Shown here piece after piece: positions 48,854 through 60,800 of a DNA stretch of 64,000 nt (positions within the stretch are counted from its first letter, which is position 1; the number at the start of each line of letters is the position of its first letter). The position numbers were made by a program, and so were the translations under genes. The stretch lies in assembly GCA_963969365.1 (NCBI GenBank), contig OZ017761.1, positions 1,178,001 through 1,242,000 on the forward strand, read 5' to 3'. The notes below the pieces were generated by a model. That model saw nothing but the letters and a program-made list of their open reading frames with translations. It was not told the DNA's origin and did not search any database. This DNA comes from Asterochloris sp. CNOR1. Its lineage: Eukaryota; Chlorophyta; Trebouxiophyceae; Trebouxiales; Trebouxiaceae.

Positions 48854-51800
48854 ATGGGGGACAGCAGCAAGTATGGCCTGCGAGCTGGGGGCTTCAGCAG
48901 GCGTAGCAGGAGGCAGGTGTTCAGCCAGGAGGATGTGGAGCACCCTGCTGCTAAGGCCACCATTGCAGCAGGACTGCGCCTCGGAACAATGCTCAAAGCT
49001 GAGCGCCAGCTGTTCCAGGGCTGCAGCGCAGCATATATGCAGGCCAGGTGACTTTTGCTTGCAGAATTCATTTCTAGATGGTGCTGCCTCACCAGTGCCA
49101 TAGCAACTTATCAGGCAAAGTCTCTGCAGTGTCGAGCAGCTTGCTGGTATCATGAGGTGCTGTATCCTCTGACTGCCATACACAAACTCCTGCAGGAACA
49201 TGCTTCTGCAGAGGTGGCATGCCAACGATCGTCAGTACTTTTCCCTGTCAGAAGCTCTGGGTAAGCAACGCGTTGCTGTCTGGTGATGCTGCCGACAGGA
49301 CAGTGCAAGCTCTGCCTTGGCACCTGTACGCGCAACTCTGTTTCCTGATCTTAGTTTCCTGCTGCCGATCGAGACCGCTGGTTCTTGCCCGTCAGTTGCA
49401 TGCACAGTAGAACCAGGTCCTGCAGCCCGTGGTGCTGCTCCCTTGCTAGCTCCCTCTTCTCTGGCTGGGCCACCCGTACACCCTGATGCTACTGAGGTCT
49501 CTGCAGAGATGTTTGGAGATGAGGACGAGAGTGGCCTGCTGAGGAGAACTTGGCGCTTCTTGCATGAGCAGGGGTACATCAACACTGGCGTGCTGCATGA
49601 CGACCCCTCCCAGCATGCACGTGAGAGCGCTGTTCTATCGCTCGGCAAGGCGGCTCAGGCTGCAGCTGTGAGGGGCAGCAGCTGCAGAAGTACTTCCTGC
49701 ACACGCACTGACTGCGGAGTTCTGTATAGAGACAACTCCCAGCATGCTTGCAAGTGTGCTGCTCTGGATTTCTGATGCAGAGCTCAGGCTACAGCTCAGG
49801 GGGCAGTAGCACTCTCTGCACGAGCAGGGTCCTCACACTCATGTGCTGCATGATGATCCCTGCCAGCATGCGCGTGAGTGCCTGATCTGGCAGTCATTGC
49901 CAAGCATTGCACTGTCGTGATGCCCTTCTAGGCCCCGTGTGTGCCTGGCAGAGGCATGGGCATAGTGCTTCAGCTGCCTGCAGGTGTCAAGCACTGGGCC
50001 AGCAGCGTCACATCAGTAAAACTTCAAGGACTGATCCCAGCAGCATGTGCTTGATCCTGAGGCCTGGCTGCAGGGTCAGCACCATCACCTGGACCCGATG
50101 GCCCCACAGATGCTGAGCTGACCAGATGGGTAGTGGAGAAGCTGCAAAAGGCAGACATGACGGTGAGAAAGCGGAAACACAGTGAGCTGGCTATGCCAAT
50201 CCACCCTGCAATGGCTCTGTTAGGTAAGTGGGCTCCACACAGCTGCATGATAATGCTCTTAAGGCGTGGTCTGCATGCGCAGGACTTTGCAGAGCATTCT
50301 CCCGGCTCCATTGTCAGGGAAACCGAGGCTTGTGAGGACCACCAGGCAGTGGCGCTCTCTGAGTCCAGGTCAACGCAGTCATCCTGTCCTGCCCTGACAG
50401 ACACTACCTCTGCTGACTACCCCCTTCATCGAGATTGCTGCTGTCTGGCCTGCAGGTCACAACTGTCAAGTCCATCCTGAATGATGCTGGTCAGAAATTT
50501 GGGATGAACATGAAGCCCCGCAAGCCCCTAATCTCTGGCACCATCACCCAATTTCTGGAGGCCACTAAAGCAGGGCAAGACCCTTTTGAGGTACTGGGCC
50601 TGGAGACTCAAGAAGAGGCACCCAACGCCTCAGACGTACGCAAGGTGCAGGGACGGGTGCTTGTGGTGGGGGCAGGGCCTGCTGGCCTAGCGGCAGCGTT
50701 ACACCTCAAGGTGAGCTGATGTGGTGGGAGCAGGGTTGTGCAAGGGGAAAAGTGGCCTGTTGGGCCCCACAATGCAGCCTGGGGATGACATGGCGGCGTC
50801 CTGATCTCGCAGCAGTGCAAGTGGCTTGCCCAATTGCACACGTTCTGTTGCAGCTCACGTGAGAATGCAGCATCCTTCAGTTCACCAAAAGGCAGACAGG
50901 CAGGCAGCATTGCAGCGTGTTGAAGTACCTTTTCGGCTGCCTGGGCAGATATGCTGCTTCTGTAATCGCCCCTTTGCTCCTGCCCGCAATGCTTTCGTTG
51001 GCAGCTGCTGCTCCAAATTCAGCGTCCTCAGGTGGCCGCTCAGCGCATGCTCCGTGTACCTGGCTGCAGAAGTGTGGAGTGGAGGCAGTGGTTCTGGAGG
51101 CGCGTGAGCGTGTGGGTGGCCGTGTCTACACCCACCATGGTGATGGCTTCACAGCCCCTGTCGACCTGGGGGCTTCCATCATTACTGGCACACAGCCCAG
51201 TGTAGAGAAGGGGCTGCGCGCAGACCCCTCAGCACAGGTTGCAAGGTGCGTAGGTTGGGGCCCTTCTGTCTAGCACGGCCTGGAGTGCACCGGCTGCCGC
51301 CTCGCACACTGGCTGTCTTTGCCTGGAATGGTGCTGATGGGTTTCTGGCTGGTGTAGGCAGCTGGGCGTGGAGCTGCATAACCTTCTGCCTGATCTGAAG
51401 CTCTTTGACGGCGTCACGGGGCGCCCTGCCACCCAGGAGGAGGACGACAGGGCAGAGCGCCTGATGAATGCCCTGATGGACGATGCGCGGGCCAAGGTGG
51501 ACTCCATTGGGGCAGAGAAGACCAAGGGTGAGGACTGCGTGCCCCTGCTGGGCCTGCCTCGGCAGGTTGCTGACGAGGGTTGCCCAACACCCTCTCAGCA
51601 TCTACCTGAGCCACAGCACTGCCTGCGGCTTGAGCGTCGCGCTGAAGGCCGCCCTTTTCGGCTGCTTGTGCACATTCACTTGGTGCTCCTGTGCAGTGGC
51701 AGTTGGCTGTCATGGATGGGGTGGCAGGTTTGCATTTTGCAGCTGCATGATCATCCTGAATCTGTCCAGCGCAACCGCAAGGGCTGCCGCCTGCAGGCAT

Positions 51801-54800
51801 GTCCCTTGGCGATGCCCTTGACACAGCCTTTGCCCACCGCATCACCCTGCCAGCCGGCGACCAGGAGCACATGGGAGCCCCAATTGCTGACACAGCAGCC
51901 GCCCAGCTGCCTGACCCCACGGCAGGCCAGCCTGCTGAGGTTGGGCCGGGCAGCATGGAGCAGGACGGCGCTACTCAGCTGCCTGTGGACCTTGGGATGA
52001 TGGTCGCAGGGGCAGACATCTCTGGCTTGCCTGAAGCTGACATGGCCAAGGCTGCAGCAGCAGCAGTGGCTGCCTCGGGCGCGCCTTCTGGGGAAGACCC
52101 TGCACAGGCAGCACTGGATGCTGTGTTTGGCGGGGACACCTCCAGGCAGGGCAGCCTCCAGCAGCAGCAGGAGCAGGAGCGGCAGCGACAGGGGGAGGCA
52201 GTGAAGCAGGACACTGAGGCAGACTTTCTGGCATCCATCCTAGCTGACCCTGAAGAGAAGAAGGAAAGCGATGCTGCCACAGCCCAGCTGTCACAATGGT
52301 CTGAGGCCTCAGGTCAGCAGCACCTGGTGGCACAGATGTTGGCTTGCACAAAGATAGTGAGGCAGCGTCAGCCCAGCCGTCGCAGCGGTAGGAGGCTTCA
52401 GATGAAGCGCTGCTGCTGGCTGAGAAAGTTTGAAAGAAGTGGCAGTGTTGCCAGGGGCCGCAATGCTGTGTGTCGCCCTGCCTACTCCTGCGGCACTTGC
52501 TTGGCACGGAAGCACATGCACTCTCAGATATGTGTCTCAGCTCCTGCACACCCGTTCAGCATGGGCCACAACCTGCAGGCGTTGCCATGGCTGTGCAGCA
52601 GTACATTGTGACACCCCACTCTGCTGCTGATGAGTGTGTCTGCTGCAGTTGAACTGTTGATTGGGTAGAAGTCAGGAAGCTGGTGTCTCACATGCCACCA
52701 TGCCTCTCCTTTGTGGTGCAGGTGCTGCAGCAAACCATGGCTCTGCCCCAGCAGCCTCTGCTGTGCCCTCTGCTTCACCGCAGGCCAACAGCAAGCCAGC
52801 AGAGGCTGAGTCAGCAGACAGTAGACAGGCAGTGGTGCACAAGACTGAGCCTGGGGACCCAGAGAGCATGGCAGCAGCAGCTGAGGTGGCAGAGTCCTCC
52901 ATCCCCTCCAGCCTGACAGAGGCTGAACGCCGATTGCTGGACTGGCACTGGGCCAACCTGGAGTACGGCTGCAGCGCCAGGCTGTCTCAGGTGAGGAACT
53001 CTAGTGATGGCTTGCCCTGCCAGGCTGCTGCATTTAGCTGACCTACCTCAGCAACGGCACAGAGCATGTGGCAGTGCCAGCCTGTCTCAGGCAGCCACTT
53101 TACCGTCTCATGGTGCTAAGTGCCTGTGTTCTTGTGCGTCGCCCTTACATTCACAATCAGTGAGAGATTGTGGTCACAGTGTAGCATAAATGCATCCTGC
53201 TTCGAGCTTCCGGTTTTCTGTGTCCTGTTTCGCCAGGAGGGGGAGGTCTGCAAACCTGCAGTTGCTTTAGATGCTTTCCAAACTTTGAGCCGTGTTTGTG
53301 CTTTGCATATTCTGAAGCTGTGCTGCCCCTTGAGCGCCTGTGTAAGGTGCTGTCAGGTGTCCTTGGGTTGCAGACAGAGGGCTCTGGCCACCTGCTAGCC
53401 AATTGGACTGTCAGTACCGGGAACACCTCTTAAGCAAGCTGTCATGCAGATCTCGCTAGCCAACTGGAACCAGGACGAGGAGTTTGGCGGCTTTGGCCCG
53501 CCCCACTGCATGGTCAAGGGCGGGTACGGCGCCTTGACAGACGCCCTGGCCAAGCAGGTGGATGTACGCTTGGGGCAGCCCGTGAAGCGCATTGCTTACA
53601 ACGGGCAGGGTGTGACTGTAACCACCGCCTCAGGTGAGGGCTGTGGTTGTCTGGCTGCTGTCACTGGTGGCCTTGAGGGGCGCAGCGCTCTTACACGGCG
53701 GCTGGGAGAGCAATGTGGTGTATGAACGGGGCAGCTGGTGAAGGGTGGTATGGCTGCGTGCGGCGGTGACCACTGCCTCAGGTAGGTAGCAATGGCATGT
53801 GGACAGCAGAGGCTGCTGGGGGCCTGAGGCACACTGCCTGCAATGAGCTGGAAGTGACTGACACAGTGAGCATTGCCCGCCTTTAGCCACTGATGCAAGC
53901 AGCGACCAGTTCAGGCTGCAGCCTGCTATAATGCAGGCGCCTTCAGCTTCCTTGCCTGGGCATCAGCCACAACAGCCTGGGTGGCTGCAGATCAGATCTT
54001 CAAAGAGCAGCACTGGCAGTAGTGATCGCCACATTGCCAGAGAATATGCATGGGCCAAGTCCAGTGGGCAGCATGTCACCCTCTTGCCAAGAAGTGCTGG
54101 GTGCCTGGCAGCTGCACCAGGCACGTCCCAGGGGGCAGCATGCGGTCTTCTTCACAAGCACTTAAGTAGCGCCTGGCTGCTGCAGGGGAGAAGTTCAGGG
54201 GGCAACGTGTCATTGTGACTGCCACGCTGGGATGCCTTAAGGCTGGGGACATTAAATTTGACCCTGAGCTGCCCAGATGGAAGTGCGAGGCCATCGCCAC
54301 CCTAGGCTTTGGTAACCTGAACAAGGTGCGGAATTGTTGAGATAATACAATCCTGAATCAGCCTTAAGCCATTGCCAGCCGCCATGGGCTGCTCCTGCCT
54401 CCTAATTGACAAGTCAAGATAGCTCATGGCACATTGAATGCCTGTTACAGTGTAAGAGTCATCAATGTCTGACTCACGCCATATGATGGGCTTGCGCCAC
54501 TGCTTCTGCAATTAGCTTCTGAAAGGTTCTGTCGGCAGCCCCAGGCAGGCACTGCTCTGCTTTTCTCTGTGCTGCAGATCTGCATGGAGTTCCCCCACTG
54601 CTTTTGGGATGCTGAGGCAGACTACTTCGGGGTAGCTGTGGGCGGCGGCCCAGATGGGCGTGGGCAGAACTTCATGTTCTGGAACAACCAGCGCTTCTGC
54701 GGCAGGCCTGTGCTGACAGCTCTGCTGTCAGGTGAGGTTTTCCTGCTTCATTGAGCAGACTCTTCTGCGCATTTATCTGCACCATTTGAGGTGCAATTGT

Positions 54801-57800
54801 GCGTGCAATGGCACTGCTGTCACGCCGGCTCTGGAGCATGTAGCTGTTCACATGCAGCCCCTTTGCCGTTCTGCTTCACTGAAGCCCTCTCCATTCCTCT
54901 CATGGTTTCTGAACAGCTGGCACGTAGCCACCCAGCAGCTGCTGCTCCCTGCAGGTGCGTCAGCTGACCGGTGTGAGCAGAAAGGGGAGGCAGAGGTCAA
55001 GGCCGAGGCAGTCAGCACACTGCGGCGGCTGTTTGGGGAACAGGTCCCTGAGCCCACAGCATCTGTGATGACTTGCTGGAGGCAGGAGCCATACAGCAGA
55101 GGTGGGCCACCTGCTGTGTACTACTGCCTTCCCAGACTGCATCGCCCGTGCCATAGCGGAGCTCCTGCAAGCATCACGCAGGCAGCATGGTGTAGGCAGC
55201 AGGACTCCCACACCTTTTGGGTTTGTCTGCTCACACCACACTGCAGCGAACACTAGACTCACTGCATCTCAACATGTATACCCCTCTCTGCTGCCTGCAG
55301 CCCTTCTCAATGATGCCACTGCCGCTGTCTGCAGGCTCCTACTCCTTTGTGGGGCTGGATGCCTCAGGCAAGACCTATGACACCCTGGCCACGCCTGTCC
55401 AGCGGAGGGTGCTGTTTGCTGGCGAACATACCTGCAAGGTGGGTGCATTCTTTGCCTGAGCAGGGTGCTTGAGCATTTAACCACATCTCTGTGCTGTAGC
55501 CTGGTGCGCAGCTGCTCTTGCAGTGGCTGCAAGCAGCTGGGGAGGGCTCATTCACACACAGGGGCTGGCCCTTGTTTGCTGTGATCCACTTGCCTGCACA
55601 TGAGACCCTTGCTGAGGGCCAAGCCGCACGCTGATGACGCTCCCTCTCTGGCATGCCCTGTGAGCACAGCTCAGACTGGCTCCCCTCCGGCCATGGTGAT
55701 GTCTGGGCTTGACTTCCATGGCTGCCGCGCAGGAGCACCCTGACACCGTGGGTGGCGCCATGCTGACGGGCGTGCGTGAGGCTGTGCGCGCCCTGCACAT
55801 GCTCAAGGGCGATGATGAAGATGATGTGGACGTGGCGGCTGGGGCCGTGGACGCACCTGTGCCCTCCAAGAAGCGCAGCCGCGTGAGTCATGATCTTGAT
55901 TCAAAGTGCAGACCTGCTGATGGGACATAGCAGTGGGCTGCTGCAGCTGTTGCTGCTCTGCTTTGTTTCAACTGTGTGAGTCTGGTGTTGGCCAAGAAGC
56001 ACGTCTGGTTGTTTTGCACAGACTGCTGCCGCTGGCAATCCGGCAGGGTAGTGATTGCCTTGCGGTATAAGCGCTGGGTCTTGTCAATGCACCTGCCTAC
56101 TCCAGCAGCTGGGCAAAGGTGGGGACTGCTTCTGTGCATCTGAGTGCATCGGTGCAAAACCTGTCAGAGCGGCCCCAAGCCCAAGTCGGCAGCCGAATAG
56201 AGCCATCTTGTTTTTCTCTGGTGTTGCAGAAGGACCCAAAAGGCTGCAGATGCCCCGGCCTGATCACTTTGCCATGCTGTGACTGTGCGCACTTCCTTCG
56301 TCTGTTGAGATGCCCGGCCGTTTCATGCATCTGCCCTCATGCTCCAGGCGGAAGAGGATGCTGCAGATGCTGCCTTCCTGGCCACTCTGCTAAGCCATGC
56401 TTGTTCACGGTCTGTCAAGCCCCTTCCAGTGTCACCATGTGCGCCCATTCAAGCAACTGACAGAGGCAGAGGGTGCAGATGCAGCCTTCCAGGCCACTAC
56501 ACCATGCCATGACTCTGTTCGCATTGTTGAGCCTGTTATTACCACCATGCCCCTACCAGGTTGAGCAATCAACTCATGCTGCAGGCGGAGGAGGAGGCGG
56601 CAGATGCAGCTTTCCTGGCTAGTGAGGAGGAGGATGGTGGTGCTCATCCCGGCAAGAGGGTGCGCAAGGACAAACCCGCCAGGCGGCGCCGCCCTGAGGA
56701 AGCAACCTACGAATCTGCTGGTAGGCCCGCGACCTGGCGCTTTGCATGATGCGCTCGCTTATAGCTGCTGTGAGACTGCACCAGCACCTTCATTCATCAG
56801 AGTTGGGCTCTGTGCGATTTTGTGGTGCACACGACAGGCATGCGGAAGCAAGCTGCCAGGCGCAGGCATCTTGTGGAAGCCCCTTATAAGTCTGCTGGCA
56901 AGCCAGCCATCAAGCAGTGTGAACGTTGTGGCTTGCAGGCAGGCCTGCATGCAAGTATGTTGCGGGTGGTAGTAATGCTCCAGCGTGGTGAGTGTCTTGG
57001 TGTGGGGCCGAGCTTGTGGGTATCACATGCCAGGCATGCAGGACAAGCCTGTCAGGTACCAACAGCCCAAACGAGCTCCCTGCAAGTTTGCTGGCAAGCT
57101 GCTAGAGGGTACTCTCAGTAACTTTCGTGGTGCATCATGCGTGTAAGCTTTGCTGTATCTGTTTAGGAGCAGCAGGGAAATGCCACACTCGGCAACCCCC
57201 AGCAACGCCGCTAGATGCCAATGCTGATTGCAACAGTACGCTGTTACACGCGATCGGTGTGCAAGCAGTGATAGCGTCGCTTGCAATTAGCCCAAGACAT
57301 CCTCATACATCTAGCTTGCCCCCCACATGATGCTGCAAGCCCGTGCCGACACGCTTGGCAACAGGCTGCAACTGGCAAACAGCATTATTTGCATGTAGCC
57401 CGGGTCACCCCCATGAAGCTTGTGACCTGCTGCAGTGCACCAACAGCGGCGCTTTTGACACTTGCCCAGCCCCTCAGATTCCCTGCAGAGCAACTGATAG
57501 AGTTTGTCAACTCAACTGGTGCTTTCCATCACTTGAAAGTCACTGATATGACTGCAGTGCAGCCCCGATCTTGCAAGGGCTATGACTCTCATTGTGAGCT
57601 GCTGTGATGGGCCCTGGCCGCTGGTAGTTGTCCGCTCATCTCCACAGCTCTGCACCTCCCTGCTGCAGTTGATCGGGAACGGCGCATGGAGGCCGCTCAT
57701 GATGCTGCAGCAGCACAACGACACCTGGACCAGCAAAAGAAGGCAAGGGGGGAGTCGACAGTGATCTGGACTGCCGTTATGATGGCTTCAAATGGTGGGC

Positions 57801-60800
57801 AGCTTGGGTGGTTTCTTGTGTGGTCAAGCTGCACAGCCCCAGTGGGACTGGACCCCTATAAGGCTGCCTGCCTGTCTGTCTAGCTGGTGGACGATTTTGC
57901 AGCCATCTGGACTGCACTTGTGGTGGCCTTGATGACGGAAGTGCCTGTGGTGGCAGTTCCCAGCAGCCTTGCGCCTGCTGTAGAAACACCTGCCAGTGTA
58001 TGGTGCAATATGGTTGCAGCAGAGTTCTGGTCAAGCTCGGCGACGGCCAGTGTGGCAACTCTGAGCACACAGCCTCAGGTAAAGGAGTAGCTGTCTGCCT
58101 GCTTGTTCTAGCACTTGATATCTGCCCAGGTAGACCTTTTCTAACAAAGTCGCAAGCGACCTACAACACCTCCAGCACACAAGCTAATTGCTTCAGGCTT
58201 TGTGCGGGCAGCTATCTGCTGCGGCATGCTCAACATCAAGTGTTTGCTGCAGGCGATTCTGAGCAGCTGCGCCAGGTCATGGACTCTTACAGCAGCCAGG
58301 CACAGCGCTTGCAGGTCAGCCTGCCCAGGGGTCCTGCTGCCAGCTCACATGCAGTCATGGCCCTGATGCGCCTGGCTGCACAGCCCTGCCCCACTTCCTG
58401 CCTGCCTGGGCTTGGCAAGTATCATACTCATGACATCAAGCATCTCCCTTGTTTCTGCCGGCCCTAATGGTGCCTGGCCTGCGTGCAGCCTACCAGTCAT
58501 GCGGTTGCCTGCCATTTCCCACAATAAGGGGCACAACCGTATTTACTGATCCACAGCACATACTGTGCAGCTGTTGAGCACCTTGCTCCAATTTGGTAAT
58601 GCCTGTCCACGTGGTCACCACGTACCCATCTGGTTCTGTTCTCTTGCAGATCCTCACTGCCCTGCTAGACCGGGCAAAGCAGCAGCAGCAGGGGCGGGCT
58701 CTGGGTTCCCTGGCAGCCAACACCGACTTCCTGCAGCAGTTGGGCATTATTCTGCTGGAGGCTGCTAATGAGCCTGGCGGCACCCAGCTGGCGGAGAAGA
58801 CCATGCAGGTGCACTCTAAGGCATGCTGGCCAAGCATCTGCATTTGGCTCAGCAGCAATCTTTGGGCTGGTTGCTGCCCTGCCAGCAGGTCTGCTTGCCG
58901 CTCAAGGCTGTGCAGATTGCTTGCCAGTGCTCACCAGACCACACAGTGAAATTTTCAGTTGGCAAATCTATGGATGTGCATGGCTTTTGCTGCTGCTCTG
59001 CCTAGCTGCAATTTGGGGCCGCATGTTGCGCAGCGGTGCATCATGTGGCCGTGTGGCAATGTCCTGCTCTGGCAGCTTCCAGTTCTGCTTGCAGGTGCAG
59101 GACAGCTATTCTAGCCCCCACAACCTCCTGCACACATAGCAGTATGTTAGCTGCAATTGTTATCCACCACGATGCCCTACAGCATCTCTCAATGTCTGGA
59201 CTGCTGCCCTGCAGGTGCTGGACTGTATGCACATCAGCTGGAACCTGCTGCATTCCGAACAGCTGATCAGCCACGTTGCCTTCTTCACGCAAGACCACCG
59301 CCCCAAAGTCCTGCGGGATGCGGCAGCTGCCCTGCAGCTCAAATGGCAGAGGCAGCATGATGAGGATCGCAGCAGGACGGCCAAACACCAGCAGCGGCGC
59401 ACTCTGGCTGAGAGGTTGGCAGGGCAGAAGGCGCCGGGGCCAGGTGTGCAGACAGAAAGGATGCACATCTGGAAGCTGACGTGGGAACCTTCGGGAAAGC
59501 ACTGTGCTGCAGGCCTGCAGCAGGGTGCTCACTTCTCTGTCCTGTCCCAACCACTGTGTCATGCTACGTACCCAGAGCGCGGGCAAGCAGCTGCTTGTGG
59601 CTTCAGTCATCTGGCTGCAGATCATGTGACTATGGGGTTTCGTGGCTGCTGCTCCGCCGCTGCTCTACTTGTAAGATCAGGGGTGTGCCACGGCCACTAC
59701 ACTGCAGTACCTGCCAAGCACTGTTGTACCGCATGGTGCGCTGTCTCTTTTGCCACTGCCATTGCCTGCAAAGCAGTGCTCTGCAGACCTGCGCCAGTTG
59801 CATTAGCTGCCATGTTGCTGCCCTTGCCCAAAGGTCAGCGACATGCTGCAGATCCACGGGACGGCGCAACTGCTGCTACCCAGAACTCGCCATTGGGAGC
59901 CTCCCCTATGGAGGTGGACACTGCTCCCCAGCCAGTGCCACCTGTTGCCAAGGCTGGCAGCGTACCCCTGGCCATCGAGGTGAGCACAGTCAAAGGACAC
60001 CATGGTATGCTGAAGCGTGACCACGGCTGGTAAGTTGGACCTCAAGGTGGCAGCCAAGGATGCAGAGGATGCCTCATGCCCTTTAGCCTCATGATTCCCA
60101 TGTCTGTCTCAGTCTTAAGTCTAGTGCAGCGCCAGGCGCCCCCGTGCTGTGCAGGAGATGGACCCGAAAGTGGCTGCCAAAATTGCAGAGGCGGAGGCAG
60201 CGCAGAAGCGAGCTCAAGCAGAGGCACAGCAGGCGGCAGAGGAAGCCCTGGCCATTGAGTCGCAGCTGCAGCTCCAGCAAGAGGCTGCCGGGCAGCAGGT
60301 GAGGATGGTCGGGGTGCACGTATCAGGTTGCGAAGGAGCTCTGGAGATATTCTGTGGGTTGCAGAGCTGAAAAACAAGTTGCAGGTGCCCCTGTTCCTGC
60401 TGATTGGCAGCATGACATGGACATCCTGAGGCGTCTGACGCCCCGCAGCCTCCTGTTAGCATCAGCAGCTGCAGAAACCCTCCAGGTGTCTTGCGAATAT
60501 TCGAATTTCTTCATTGAGCACACTGCATGCAGCGCTGCAGCCCAGGTGATTTGTCAGCTTCACCTACCTAGTGCTGACCTCTGGTCAGCTCCATGTTGCG
60601 TTGTAGGAGGACTTGCTGCCATCCCAACGCAGAATGGCTCCCTGCAGCTTCAAAGATTTGCAGATGTCATTGGCTGCCCATCTCATGGATGCCCAGTGTG
60701 CTGCATGTCCTGTCAGCTTTATGTTGACAGGCCCAGTACCCACATTGCATCAAGCAGTTCTGCACGAGTCTGGTACCGCTGCAGGCACAGGACGGCTTTG

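Noticed and set aside
57883-58078. Exon candidate coding DDFAAIWTALVVALMT in the LSD1-like gene
   Set aside because: Open and protein-like, but its exit phase does not fit the next exon at 58253, and part of it resembles sequence at 57755-57795, so it may be ladder debris; left out of the firm exon list.
60607-60757. Extra exon EDLLPSQRRM... between 60485 and 60758
   Set aside because: It has an acceptor and open frame but no convincing donor into 60758; kept as unresolved rather than called.
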